From NCBI GenBank assembly GCA_963521185.1, contig CAUQTV010000002.1, positions 577,790 through 641,789 of the forward strand: 64,000 bases of DNA, in the 5' to 3' direction. Each line of letters begins with the position of its first letter. Within the stretch, counting starts at the first letter, position 1. Origin of the DNA: Enterobacter_D sp963521185 (lineage in GTDB: Bacteria; Pseudomonadota; Gammaproteobacteria; Enterobacterales; Enterobacteriaceae). Positions 1 to 7,829 of the stretch are shown here, piece by piece. The position numbers and the translations under genes are program-made. The notes under the pieces are model-generated. The model ran no database searches. It was not told the DNA's origin and saw only the letters and a list, made by a program, of their open reading frames with translations.

Positions 1-912
1 CCAGCGGCGACGCTGGGCGTCATCCATGAAGGTCCAGGCGATAAAGCGGCTTTGCTTTTGCCCCTGGGCCATCTCTTTTTTCACCACTTTCACCGCGCCG
101 ATGTCGGTCAGCGCCCGGTAAAGCGGCGGCAGGTTTTCGCCGCGTGACACCAGCGAGCTAAACCACAGCACCTGTTTGCCAAAGGCTTTGCTCTCGGCAA
201 TCATCTGGCTGATAAAGGCCACTTCGCCCCCCTCACACCATAGCTCCTGCTGCTGGCCGCCAAAGTTGAGCGAGCCTTCACGCGTCTGGCCCAGATTCTG
301 ACGCTTACGCTCGTTGCTGGCGCGCGCGGTGGCGGCGGAGTCGTGGAATGGCGGGTTGCACAGCGTGGCATCGTACTGTTCGTTTTTATGAATGATGCCC
401 GGCAAAATCGCTGACGGATCTTTTTGGCGGCGCAGGCGGACCGCGCGGGTCAGCCCCGGGTTGCCATTGACAATCGCCTGTGCGCTGGCAAAGGCTTCCG
501 CGTGCACTTCGGTGCCGGTGAAACGCCAGCCGTATTCGTGGCTGCCAATCAGCGGATAGATGCAGTTAGCGCCGGTACCGATGTCCAGCACGCTGGCCTG
601 ACGCGGCACGCTGCCCCCGGCGGTTTCCGCCAGCAGGTCAGCGAGATGGTGAATGTAATCCGCACGCCCCGGCACCGGCGGGCAGAGAAATCCTTCGGGA
701 ATATCCCAGTGAGTCACGCCATAAAAATGCGCCAGCAGCGCTTTATTCAGGGCCTTCACCGCGAGCGGATCGGCGAAGTTCACCGTCGGCTCACCCGTTG
801 GGGTGGCAATAATAAAACCACGTAATTCCGGGTTGACCTGACAAAGGGCATCAAGATCGTAGCGGCTGTGATGGCGGTTACGCGGGTGTAATCCCGGCTT
901 CTGGGCAGTCAT
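1..912 (-). CDS. rlmF: 23S rRNA (adenine-1618-N6)-methyltransferase, 3' end cut by window edge
   Basis: RlmF (YbiN) methylates N6 of A1618 in 23S rRNA using SAM. The frame opens at the ATG complementary to 910-912 (MTAQKPGLHPRNRHHSRYDL...) after a GGAGAA-like ribosome site and stays open to base 1, giving 304 residues of a protein that is about 308 long in E. coli, so only the last few codons are missing. A class I methyltransferase glycine motif (VLDIGTGANCIYPLIG) and the N6-adenine signature NPPF (CNPPFHDSAA) are visible. As in E. coli it lies next to mcbA. Sequence and context agree; identification is firm. Confidence 0.95.
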   Translation of the reverse strand, partial: MTAQKPGLHPRNRHHSRYDLDALCQVNPELRGFIIATPTGEPTVNFADPLAVKALNKALLAHFYGVTHWDIPEGFLCPPVPGRADYIHHLADLLAETAGGSVPRQASVLDIGTGANCIYPLIGSHEYGWRFTGTEVHAEAFASAQAIVNGNPGLTRAVRLRRQKDPSAILPGIIHKNEQYDATLCNPPFHDSAATARASNERKRQNLGQTREGSLNFGGQQQELWCEGGEVAFISQMIAESKAFGKQVLWFSSLVSRGENLPPLYRALTDIGAVKVVKKEMAQGQKQSRFIAWTFMDDAQRRRW

Positions 913-1012
913 GGCATTCTCCTTTCAACAGCGGCGTAAGATACCCGTTGACGACGACGCGGTAAATAAGTGACGCTCGGTAATCTGATTTAATCGTCAA
1001 AAAGGGTGAACT

Positions 1013-1627
1013 ATGTATTTTTATCAGCCCGCGCAGGGCCATGGACTGCCGCACGATCCCCTAAACGCCATTATTGGCCCACGCCCGATTGGCTGGATTG
1101 CGTCGCTGGATGCGCAGGGACGGCGTAATCTCGCGCCCTACAGCTTCTTTAACTGCTTCAATTATCGTCCGCCGATCATCGGTTTTGCCAGCACCGGCTG
1201 GAAAGACAGCGTGCGCAACATCACCGAAACCAAAGAGTTCGTCTGGAATCTTACCACTTTTGATCTGGCTTCCCGCATGAACGAAAGCTCCGCCTCGCTG
1301 CCCCACGGCGAAGATGAGTTTGTTCGCGCCGGGCTGACGCCCGTCAGCAGTGAGTTAGTGAAGGTGCCGCGCGTGGCGGAAAGCCCGGTGAACTTTGAGT
1401 GCCGCTTATCCCAGTGCATTCAGCTTACCTGCGCCGACGGCACGCCGGTGGATAGCTGGCTGGTACTGGGTGAAGTTGTCGGTATTCATATTGACGAATC
1501 GCTGCTGGAAAACGGCATTTATCAAACCGCGAAGGCAAAACCCGTACTGCGCGCGGGCGGGCCGACGGCCTATTACACCGTTGACGACGCACAACGTTTT
1601 GACCTGGTACGCCCGGACGCGCGTTAA
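1013..1627 (+). CDS. flavin reductase-like domain protein (FMN-binding split barrel)
   Basis: A 204-residue protein of the flavin reductase-like family (DIM6/NTAB, FMN-binding split barrel). Typical family segments are the N-terminal NAIIGPRPIGWIASLDAQG, the NLAPYSFFNCF stretch where the flavin phosphate usually binds, and a middle FVWNLTT strand. Family members use bound FMN in small-molecule redox or hydrolytic reactions; the substrate here is unknown. The start ATG follows AAAGGGTGAACT. It has its own position between rlmF and mcbA and is not part of the E. coli K-12 order at this site, so it is an accessory or lineage-specific gene. A weak hairpin follows at about 1636-1663. Family is secure, function is not. 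Confidence 0.8.
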   Translation: MYFYQPAQGHGLPHDPLNAIIGPRPIGWIASLDAQGRRNLAPYSFFNCFNYRPPIIGFASTGWKDSVRNITETKEFVWNLTTFDLASRMNESSASLPHGEDEFVRAGLTPVSSELVKVPRVAESPVNFECRLSQCIQLTCADGTPVDSWLVLGEVVGIHIDESLLENGIYQTAKAKPVLRAGGPTAYYTVDDAQRFDLVRPDAR

Positions 1628-1635
1628 CTGTCTAA

Positions 1636-1675
1636 AAATCAGTCACCTGTATGTGGCTGATTTGTCAGCTTTTCG
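1636..1675 (+). terminator. possible terminator of the flavin reductase-like gene
   Basis: An imperfect inverted repeat (AAATCAGTCAC ... GTGGCTGATTT) lies directly after the stop codon and is followed by GTCAGCTTTT. The U tract is short, so this is only a candidate intrinsic terminator. Confidence 0.35.
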
Positions 1676-1786
1676 TCAGCGAATGTCGTTCAAAAAACAC
1701 GCAAGAGAACATCAAAATATTGCACTAAAGCGCATTTTCTCACGGCCTACACTTAAGGGGCTGTTTCCTAATGAGAGGATGTGAAG

Positions 1787-2050
1787 ATGAAGAAATTACT
1801 CGCACTGACGACGGTCATCGCTCTGTCCGCCGCCTCAATGAGCGCCTTCGCCGCGCCGCAAAACCTCACCGAGGGCAATACAGGGCAGCTTCGCCCTGTC
1901 GGCACCGTTTCTGCCAACGGCGCACGCAATCTTGATGATCTGCAAGCCCAGCTAGCGGAAAAAGCCGAGGCCCAGGGCGCGAAAGGATTCGTTGTCAATT
2001 CCGCCAGTGGTGATAACCATATGTTTGGCACAGCGACCATCTACAAATAG
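1787..2050 (+). CDS. mcbA: McbA-like periplasmic DUF1471 (YhcN family) protein
   Basis: An 87-residue secreted protein of the DUF1471/YhcN family. Residues 1-22 form a signal peptide (MKKLLALTTVIALSAASMSAFA, cleavage after AFA); the mature part carries the family pattern GTVSANGARNLDDLQAQLAEKAEAQGAKG and ends FGTATIYK. The sequence closely follows E. coli McbA, a small protein linked to colanic acid production and biofilm and controlled there by McbR. The ATG at 1787 is chosen over the in-frame GTG at 1781 because AGAGG at 1774-1778 has 8-nt spacing to it. ybiJ, a paralogue, lies about 700 bp downstream. Confidence 0.85.
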   Translation: MKKLLALTTVIALSAASMSAFAAPQNLTEGNTGQLRPVGTVSANGARNLDDLQAQLAEKAEAQGAKGFVVNSASGDNHMFGTATIYK

Positions 2051-2168
2051 TCCTGGCGAAAAGAACGCTACAGCAGAGGCTGACGTCCGGCTGATTGCGG
2101 TACCGTTTTATCTTTCCTCACCCAGGCTAAACTATAAGAGTACAAAGCAATCCAGTGAGGTGATCATC

Positions 2169-2435
2169 ATGGCATCAGGTTGGGCAAATGACGGTGCGGT
2201 GCAGGATCAGATCGACAGCACCATTGAGGATGCGGTAGCGCGTGCGCGTCGCGATCTGCCAAAAGGCGAAAGTTTGACCGAATGCGAGGAGTGTGGACAG
2301 CCGATCCCCGAGGCGCGTCGCAAAGCGATCCCCGGCGTGCATTTGTGCGTTAACTGTCAGCAGAAGAAAGATTTACACAACTCGACATTTGCAGGATATA
2401 ATCGCAGAGGATCGAAAGACAGCCAGCTACGTTGA
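2169..2435 (+). CDS. ybiI: YbiI, DksA/TraR-type C4 zinc finger protein
   Basis: An 88-residue protein with a DksA/TraR-type C4 zinc finger: CEECGQPI followed about 20 residues later by CVNCQQKK, preceded by an acidic helical N-terminus and the conserved IPEARRKAIPG bridge. It lacks the long coiled coil of true DksA, so an effect on RNA polymerase cannot be assumed. The ATG at 2169 follows GTGAGGTGATCATC with a GAGG ribosome site. It lies between the paralogues mcbA and ybiJ; in E. coli ybiX and fiu separate it from mcbA. Confidence 0.88.
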   Translation: MASGWANDGAVQDQIDSTIEDAVARARRDLPKGESLTECEECGQPIPEARRKAIPGVHLCVNCQQKKDLHNSTFAGYNRRGSKDSQLR

Positions 2436-2591
2436 CCTTTCTTAACCCTTCCTGACAGCGCAAGCGGTTGCAATCTGGCGCACAAAATCACGTTCTCGAT
2501 GTCGCATTTTGTGCCGCTTCGCTTTCCCTAAGTCAAACCCACCGATACGCGTCAACAAAAGCCCAGAAAAATCATTGCCATTCAATTAATT

Positions 2592-2601
2592 AACGATCGT
2601 T
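2592..2601. promoter_or_regulatory. short palindrome upstream of ybiJ
   Basis: AACGATCGTT is a perfect 10-bp palindrome in an AT-rich stretch upstream of ybiJ (ATTAACGATCGTTCAAT). It may be an operator half or a chance palindrome; no regulator is assigned. Confidence 0.25.
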
Positions 2602-2720
2602 CAATTTTTTAGAACAACGCTGTCAATTCTATTCGATTTATTCTTTCGCGAAAAAACGTGATACTCATCACATCGACGGAACATCGTCACCTAAACAGAA
2701 TAACCTGCGAGAGATTAACT

Positions 2721-2981
2721 ATGAAAACCATCAAATATGCTGTTGCTGCCATCGCCCTTTCCACCCTGTCTTTCGGCGCTTTTGCCGCGCAGTCTGTGAC
2801 CGCCGCTCAGGCACAAAGCATGAATAAAATGGGTGTTGTGACCGCAGAAGGCGCAACCACGCTGGACGGTCTGGAAGCACAGCTGGCTGAGAAAGCCACC
2901 GCAGCAGGCGCAAAAGGCTACAGCATCACCTCTGCTAACACGAATAACAAAATGAGCGGTACCGCGGTTATTTATAAATAA
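2721..2981 (+). CDS. ybiJ: YbiJ, periplasmic DUF1471 (YhcN family) protein
   Basis: An 86-residue secreted DUF1471 protein. The signal peptide runs to about residue 22 (MKTIKYAVAAIALSTLSFGAFA); the mature part has the family core MGVVTAEGATTLDGLEAQLAEKA and ends SGTAVIYK. It is nearly collinear with E. coli YbiJ. Related proteins (YhcN, BhsA, McbA) respond to stress and affect biofilm; the role of YbiJ itself is not established. The start at 2721 has GAGAG upstream (GCGAGAGATTAACT). It has its own 285-bp upstream region and a strong terminator at 3141-3170. Confidence 0.88.
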   Translation: MKTIKYAVAAIALSTLSFGAFAAQSVTAAQAQSMNKMGVVTAEGATTLDGLEAQLAEKATAAGAKGYSITSANTNNKMSGTAVIYK

Positions 2982-2995
2982 GCGCGTGGTCCCTT

Positions 2996-3042
2996 GTTTT
3001 AGCACTGATATGTTTTAGCACTGATATGTTTTAGCACTGATA
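2996..3042 (+). repeat. three tandem 16-bp repeats after ybiJ
   Basis: The unit GTTTTAGCACTGATAT occurs at 2996-3011 and 3012-3027, and a 15-base copy follows at 3028-3042. They lie between the ybiJ stop codon and its terminator, so they would be transcribed into the 3' untranslated region. They look like slippage-type tandem copies; no function is known. Confidence 0.9.
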
Positions 3043-3140
3043 GTTGTTTTACCCCGCTGATTCATTCTCTGGCGGGTTAGCTCCACCCTCATTAACTCTG
3101 TGTTGTTGCGTTAATCTATTATTGTGTTGTTACCCTTATT

Positions 3141-3170
3141 GCCCGTCCGGCCCTGGACGGGCTTTTTTTT
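3141..3170 (+). terminator. intrinsic terminator of ybiJ
   Basis: A perfect 8-bp stem GCCCGTCC / GGACGGGC with a 6-nt loop is followed by eight T residues. It closes the ybiJ transcript about 160 bp after the stop codon. Confidence 0.92.
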
Positions 3171-3216
3171 GCCCTGAGATTTCTTCACTGCACCAGATTA
3201 AAAGCACCGCGCCTGA

Positions 3217-4182
3217 TTAAAAGCACTGCGCCACGCGTGCGAGGCCCGCCTCCACTGAATCCACTTCTCCCGCCGCCAGCAGACAGCAGGCCATCTGCGT
3301 TTTTAACGACTGCGGCACCGGCTCGCGGCCAGTGATACAACGCTCAATCCAGCGCGCAGTGGTTTCAGCATCTTTTGCGGCAGGCAGCGCCAGATCGCCT
3401 GCATCGTTAAGCTGGCGCTCGCTGACCACGCGTGCGCCTTGGGCATCAATCAGCGTCAGTTGCGGGCAACGCTGCGGGTTGGCGTACACCTCCCCTTCGG
3501 TGCCGTGCATCAGCAAGCCACGACCGCCGATATCGCCAAAGAATTTCGCCACGCGGGTGACGTACTCCGGGTGCGAGACGCTCGACAGGCGCAGCGCGGC
3601 ATCTTCCGCAAACGGGGTCGCCAGTTTTGCCAGCGTGTGCGCGCTGTTACGCACGCCCATGCGCCAGCGCATATTGAGCTGCGATTCCAGCGGCGGGCAC
3701 AGCGTGCTAATCGGAATATAGACCGGCTGATGACCGTCGAGTTTTGCCTGCGCCTGGCCCGCGTGCAGGGTTGGCGCAATGCCTAACACGGCGAAAATGG
3801 TTTCGGTCACCACGCGGGTGGGATCTTCGCTAACGCCGTGTACCACTACCGGGAACCCGAGCTTGTGCAGCAAAATAGCCAGCAGCGGCGTGAGGTTTGC
3901 CTGCTTGCGCGCACCGTTGTAGGTGGGAATGACAATGGGCATCGGCTTCGCCACCGGCGGCGTCAGGCGCAGAGTCTGCTGCTGCATCGCCTCATAGAAG
4001 CCGAGCATTTCAGCCTCGCCTTCGCCTTTAATGCGCAGGGCGATCAGAATGCCGCCCAGCTCCAGCTCCGGCACTTCGCCGTTAAGCATACTGGTGTAAA
4101 GCTCACGGGCAGTGTCACTGTCCAAATCGCGTGCGTGATTCTTGCCGCGCCCCACCTCTTTAATAATTTTGCGAAAATCCAT
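3217..4182 (-). CDS. ybiB: YbiB, TrpD2-family (anthranilate phosphoribosyltransferase-like) protein
   Basis: A 321-residue protein with the TrpD fold (glycosyltransferase family 3 N-terminal helices, then the alpha/beta domain from about residue 80). E. coli YbiB is a TrpD2 protein that lacks anthranilate phosphoribosyltransferase activity and binds nucleic acid. The segment PIVIPTYNGARKQANLTPLLA replaces the usual TrpD phosphoribosyl-binding loop, in keeping with that. It lies 29 bp behind dinG on the same strand and is therefore probably in the same LexA-controlled transcript. E. coli ybiC, the next gene there, is absent. Confidence 0.92.
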   Translation of the reverse strand: MDFRKIIKEVGRGKNHARDLDSDTARELYTSMLNGEVPELELGGILIALRIKGEGEAEMLGFYEAMQQQTLRLTPPVAKPMPIVIPTYNGARKQANLTPLLAILLHKLGFPVVVHGVSEDPTRVVTETIFAVLGIAPTLHAGQAQAKLDGHQPVYIPISTLCPPLESQLNMRWRMGVRNSAHTLAKLATPFAEDAALRLSSVSHPEYVTRVAKFFGDIGGRGLLMHGTEGEVYANPQRCPQLTLIDAQGARVVSERQLNDAGDLALPAAKDAETTARWIERCITGREPVPQSLKTQMACCLLAAGEVDSVEAGLARVAQCF

Positions 4183-4211
4183 CGAAACTCCTTACCCCAT
4201 GCTCACGGTGA

Positions 4212-6365
4212 TTACCGTCGGCGACGTTGCTGTTTTGGTTTTTCTTTTGCTTTGGGCTTCACTATAACGTCAGGCACGGCAGGTTGTGAAATGGGAAACA
4301 CCGGCAGCGCATCGAGCAGGCGCTTACCGTAACCTTTGGTGAGCAGACGATTGTCATAAATCACCACTTCCCCCCGGCAGCTGTGGCTACGGATCAAACG
4401 TCCGACCTGCTGGATAAGATTAAACGAGGCGCTCGGCAGGCTTTGAACTTCAAACGGGTAGCGGTTGAGGCTCTTTAACCATTCGCCCTCGGTGATCACC
4501 ACCGGGCTGTCGATGGGCGGGAAGGCGATTTTGTGAATATGCACCTGCGTCAGGTAATCGCCTTTCAGATCCAGACCTTCGGCGAAGGATTGCAGGCCGA
4601 CCAGCACGCTGCGCTCGCCGTTATCAATACGTTTACGGTGCAACTCCACCAGCCGGTAGCGCGGCTGATCGCCCTGCACCAGCAGCACTAAACGCAGATC
4701 GGTCACAAAGGTTAAGAACAGCTGCATGGCGCGCCCGCTGGCAAACAGCACCAGCATGCCGGTGTGGGTGTTGCGCTCCAGTTGTTCACGAAAATAGGCC
4801 GCCATCTCGGCGATGTGCTTCTCTTCGTGCTCCATCAGCGGTGCGTAGTGCATCTGCGGGATGACGATTTTGCCCTGCTCGGCGTGGTTAAACGGCGAGT
4901 CCAGCGCCACAAAGCGGTCCCCCGCTTTCTCCTTCAGCCCGCTCATCTCCTGCAAGCGCGAGAAGCTGTTGAGCGAGCGCAGGGTCGCGGAAGTGACAAC
5001 AATGTGCGGCACGCTGCGCCACAGCAGTTTTTCCAGCTGATCGCTCACCCGAATGCCGACGCAGTGGAAAAAAAGATGCAGCTGCCCGTCGCGCTGCTCA
5101 CGGGTCGCCCATTTAGACACCGGCGCTCCCGACGCCTGCGCCATGGACGCCAGTCGCCAGAGTTTGCTCTGGCTTTCAAACATGCTGAGGGCGCGGTTCA
5201 TTTGCAGGATCACCCGATGCAAACGCACGATGTCGTGCTGCCCGGTTTTCTCACTGAGATCGCTCAAAAACAGATCCGCCAGCCCGCGTAGCGCGTCGGT
5301 CAGCTTCGCCAGCCGCTGGCAAATCGCCATCACCTCATCCGGCAGTTCGCCCATCTCAAAGCGGTGTTCCGCCACCTGCGCGGCAGGCATGTACAGATTG
5401 AGGATGTTATTGAGCGAGGCAATCAACTCGTACAGCTCTTCGCAGTGGGCGTTTAACCGCTCGGGCGTCGCCAGCGGTGGCGCGGTCTTCGGGCGGAACT
5501 GCTCCATGCAGGTGGCGACAAGTTTGCTAAACAGATCGAGTTGCAGGCGGAACCACGGGGCGCTGATCTCGGCGCTCATTTCCAGCGCGTCGCGGGCGAC
5601 ATCCGGCAGATGATGGCCCTCATCCAGCACCAGCAATAAATTTTTAGGCTCCGGCAGCACCGCTTCTGACTCCATGGCCGCCATCACCAGCGCATGGTTT
5701 GCCACCACCACTTCGGCCTCCTGCACCTCGCGCCGTGCCACAAAGAACGGGCATTCGCGGTAGTAGTGGCAGTTGCGGTTCAGGCAGCTGGCTTTGTCGG
5801 TGCTCAGGCGACTCCACAGGGAATCATCGATATTCTTCTCGGTATGATCGCGCAGGCCGTCCCATTTGTAGCTGTCGAGATCGGCTTTCAGACTGGCGCA
5901 ACGCTGCTGCTCTTCCTTGTTGTTGGGCATCAGCTCGTCATCGAGAAACGCCAGCAAATCCTGCTGCGTGGCTTCGCTACTGGCAAGGGCGGTAAGGTTG
6001 CGCGGGCAGACATAGCGCCCCCTGCCAAAGGCCGCGGTAAAGCGCAGATCGGGAATGATTTTTTTGAGCAGCGGCAGATCTTTGCTAAAAATCTGATCCT
6101 GTAGCGCGACGTTGGCGGTGCTCACCACCAGCGTTTTTTGCTCTTCACGGGCGATGGCGATACCGGGGATCAAATAGGACAGCGTTTTCCCGACGCCGGT
6201 GGGCGCCTCAATGGCCAGATGCCGCCCCTCTTCTCCCGCCAGGGTTTTTGCCACGTCGGCAATCATCTGCCGTTGCGGTGCGCGGGGAATGAAGTCCGGG
6301 ATCTGTTCTTGTAGCGCCTTATACCAGGCACCGATTTGCGCTTTGAGCGCAGCGGATAAAGCCAT
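4212..6365 (-). CDS. dinG: ATP-dependent DNA helicase DinG
   Basis: A 717-residue SOS-induced 5'-3' helicase of the XPD-like superfamily 2 that unwinds R-loops, D-loops and G-quadruplexes. Visible motifs are Walker A (EAPTGVGKT, residues 53-61), a four-cysteine iron-sulfur cluster region (RYVCPRNL, then CLNRNC and ECPFF), the DEGH box (LVLDEGHHLP), and the C-terminal QQVGRLIRS motif VI. The C-terminus is very basic (KPKQQRRRR). The ATG at 6365 lies 14 bp from a LexA box that closely resembles the E. coli dinG site. First gene of the dinG-ybiB unit. Confidence 0.97.
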   Translation of the reverse strand: MALSAALKAQIGAWYKALQEQIPDFIPRAPQRQMIADVAKTLAGEEGRHLAIEAPTGVGKTLSYLIPGIAIAREEQKTLVVSTANVALQDQIFSKDLPLLKKIIPDLRFTAAFGRGRYVCPRNLTALASSEATQQDLLAFLDDELMPNNKEEQQRCASLKADLDSYKWDGLRDHTEKNIDDSLWSRLSTDKASCLNRNCHYYRECPFFVARREVQEAEVVVANHALVMAAMESEAVLPEPKNLLLVLDEGHHLPDVARDALEMSAEISAPWFRLQLDLFSKLVATCMEQFRPKTAPPLATPERLNAHCEELYELIASLNNILNLYMPAAQVAEHRFEMGELPDEVMAICQRLAKLTDALRGLADLFLSDLSEKTGQHDIVRLHRVILQMNRALSMFESQSKLWRLASMAQASGAPVSKWATREQRDGQLHLFFHCVGIRVSDQLEKLLWRSVPHIVVTSATLRSLNSFSRLQEMSGLKEKAGDRFVALDSPFNHAEQGKIVIPQMHYAPLMEHEEKHIAEMAAYFREQLERNTHTGMLVLFASGRAMQLFLTFVTDLRLVLLVQGDQPRYRLVELHRKRIDNGERSVLVGLQSFAEGLDLKGDYLTQVHIHKIAFPPIDSPVVITEGEWLKSLNRYPFEVQSLPSASFNLIQQVGRLIRSHSCRGEVVIYDNRLLTKGYGKRLLDALPVFPISQPAVPDVIVKPKAKEKPKQQRRRR

Positions 6366-6379
6366 TGGGAAACCTGAAA

Positions 6380-6399
6380 TACTGTATAAACAGCCACTA
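6380..6399 (-). promoter_or_regulatory. LexA box of dinG
   Basis: On the minus strand this 20-mer reads TAGTGGCTGTTTATACAGTA, one base different, as recalled, from the E. coli dinG SOS box. The right half CAG is canonical and the left half GTG is degenerate, as it is in E. coli. It is placed just ahead of the dinG start, so LexA repression of dinG-ybiB is expected. Confidence 0.85.
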
Positions 6400-6456
6400 T
6401 TATGGCATTTTTAGCACTCAGGCTGTACTTTTTTTGCCGCTTTCACGAGGCGGCTC

Positions 6457-6483
6457 GTAAAACGCGGGAGAGTTGCCTCTCCC
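6457..6483 (-). terminator. terminator downstream of aglB-like gene
   Basis: On the minus strand the 7-bp stem GGGAGAG / CTCTCCC with a GCAA tetraloop is followed by GCGTTTTAC. It lies just after the stop codon of the phospho-alpha-glucosidase gene and would end the aglA-aglB transcript before dinG. Confidence 0.7.
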
Positions 6484-6492
6484 ACGGTGAAA

Positions 6493-7821
6493 CTAACGCA
6501 GTTCCGGCCAGTAACCTTTGTTGGCCTCGATCAGCGCATCGAGCACGTTGCGAGCTTTTTTCGCATCAACGATGGTGCGGTTAAGGGTTAACGCCTGGAG
6601 CGCTTTGGTGTAGGAACCTTCGAACCAGGCTTCCACCGTCAGGCGCTCGTAGGCGAACTGCTGCTCAATCATGCCTTTGTAGAAGGTGGGAATTTTCCCC
6701 ACGCCGTAGGGACGCGGACCGTTCACACCCACTTCCGCGGTGACTTCCACCATCACATCGTCGTCGAGGTTTTCGACCAGCCCGTTGTTCTCCAGCATGA
6801 CGATAAATTTCTTCTTCAGGTTAAAGGCGATGGCTTCCGCCAGCTCCACAATCATGTCGCCGTGGGCGTCGTTGTGCACCACTTTGACGTTTTTGGTGGT
6901 GCCCTCTGCCACGGCGATGCGGCACTCTTCAAAGACGCGTTTTTCGCGACCGTTAATCACCTCGTTGGCACGCGTAAAGTCGGGATCGAGCTTCGAGAAT
7001 TTGTATTCCGGATAGAGGTAATACTGCAAATAGGTGTTCGGTAAATAGTCCGGGAAGTCGTGGAGCATATCGGCCACGGCGGAGTAGGTGTCCAGCCAGG
7101 ATTGATCGCGCTGCTCGGCGTCCGCCGGTTTGAAGCCGTTATTGGCGATGATCGCCTTCAGTTCCGGGGCCAGATCGACGCCGTTCTCGTCATACAGGTG
7201 CGTGAACCAGCCAAAGTGGTTAAGCCCAAAGTACACCGGATCGAAGTTCTCCGGGTTGCGCCCCAGCAGGCGACCGTAGGAGCGCAGCAGGTTGACCGGC
7301 TGATCACAAATATTGAGGATGCGATCGTCATCGGGGAAGCGCTGATTCAGGGCGTCAGCGACGATTGCCGCCGGGTTGGTGTAGTTGAGGATCCACGCCT
7401 GCGGGGAGCGCGCCCGCACATCTTCCACCAGTTGGATCATGTCACGAATCGAGCGCATCCCGTAGGCGAAGCCGCCCGCGCCGCAGGTTTCCTGACCTAT
7501 GACGCCGAGGCTTAATGGGATCTTCTCGTCCTTCTCGCGCATCGCATAGCCGCCGGTGCGCATCTGGCAGAAGATAAAGTCCATATCGGCAAAGGCCACC
7601 TCTTTATCGCCGGTATAGATAAACTCCAGCTCCGGATACTCTTCCCGGAACAGCACTTTGGCGTATTCGCCGATAACGGCCTGGCGCTCTTCGTTCACAT
7701 CAAACATCACTAACTTTTTCAGCGGCAGACGCGCCTTAAGTTTGCATAATGCTTTTAAGAGACCCGGCGTCCAGGTAGAACCACCGCCCACTAATACGAT
7801 ATTGAATGTTTTTTTCATCAT
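6493..7821 (-). CDS. aglB: 6-phospho-alpha-glucosidase, GH4 family (AglB/GlvA-like)
   Basis: A 442-residue glycoside hydrolase family 4 enzyme. These enzymes need NAD+ and a divalent metal and split phosphorylated disaccharides inside the cell. The N-terminal GGGSTWTPG is the NAD-binding loop; ILNYTNPAAI and LNHFGWFTHL are family hallmarks. The metal-site motif is CDQP: an Asp after the Cys marks phospho-alpha-glucosidases (CDMP in GlvA and MalH), whereas phospho-beta enzymes have CN(V/I)P. The ATG at 7821 follows AAGAGAACTG; the next codon is also ATG. It ends the aglA-aglB pair, 8 bp behind the permease gene. Not part of the E. coli order here. Confidence 0.88.
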   Translation of the reverse strand: MMKKTFNIVLVGGGSTWTPGLLKALCKLKARLPLKKLVMFDVNEERQAVIGEYAKVLFREEYPELEFIYTGDKEVAFADMDFIFCQMRTGGYAMREKDEKIPLSLGVIGQETCGAGGFAYGMRSIRDMIQLVEDVRARSPQAWILNYTNPAAIVADALNQRFPDDDRILNICDQPVNLLRSYGRLLGRNPENFDPVYFGLNHFGWFTHLYDENGVDLAPELKAIIANNGFKPADAEQRDQSWLDTYSAVADMLHDFPDYLPNTYLQYYLYPEYKFSKLDPDFTRANEVINGREKRVFEECRIAVAEGTTKNVKVVHNDAHGDMIVELAEAIAFNLKKKFIVMLENNGLVENLDDDVMVEVTAEVGVNGPRPYGVGKIPTFYKGMIEQQFAYERLTVEAWFEGSYTKALQALTLNRTIVDAKKARNVLDALIEANKGYWPELR

Positions 7822-7829
7822 CAGTTCTC

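Noticed and set aside
2996..3042. Tandem 16-bp copies considered as a CRISPR remnant
   Set aside because: Units are directly adjacent with no spacers and are too short; no cas gene is in the window.
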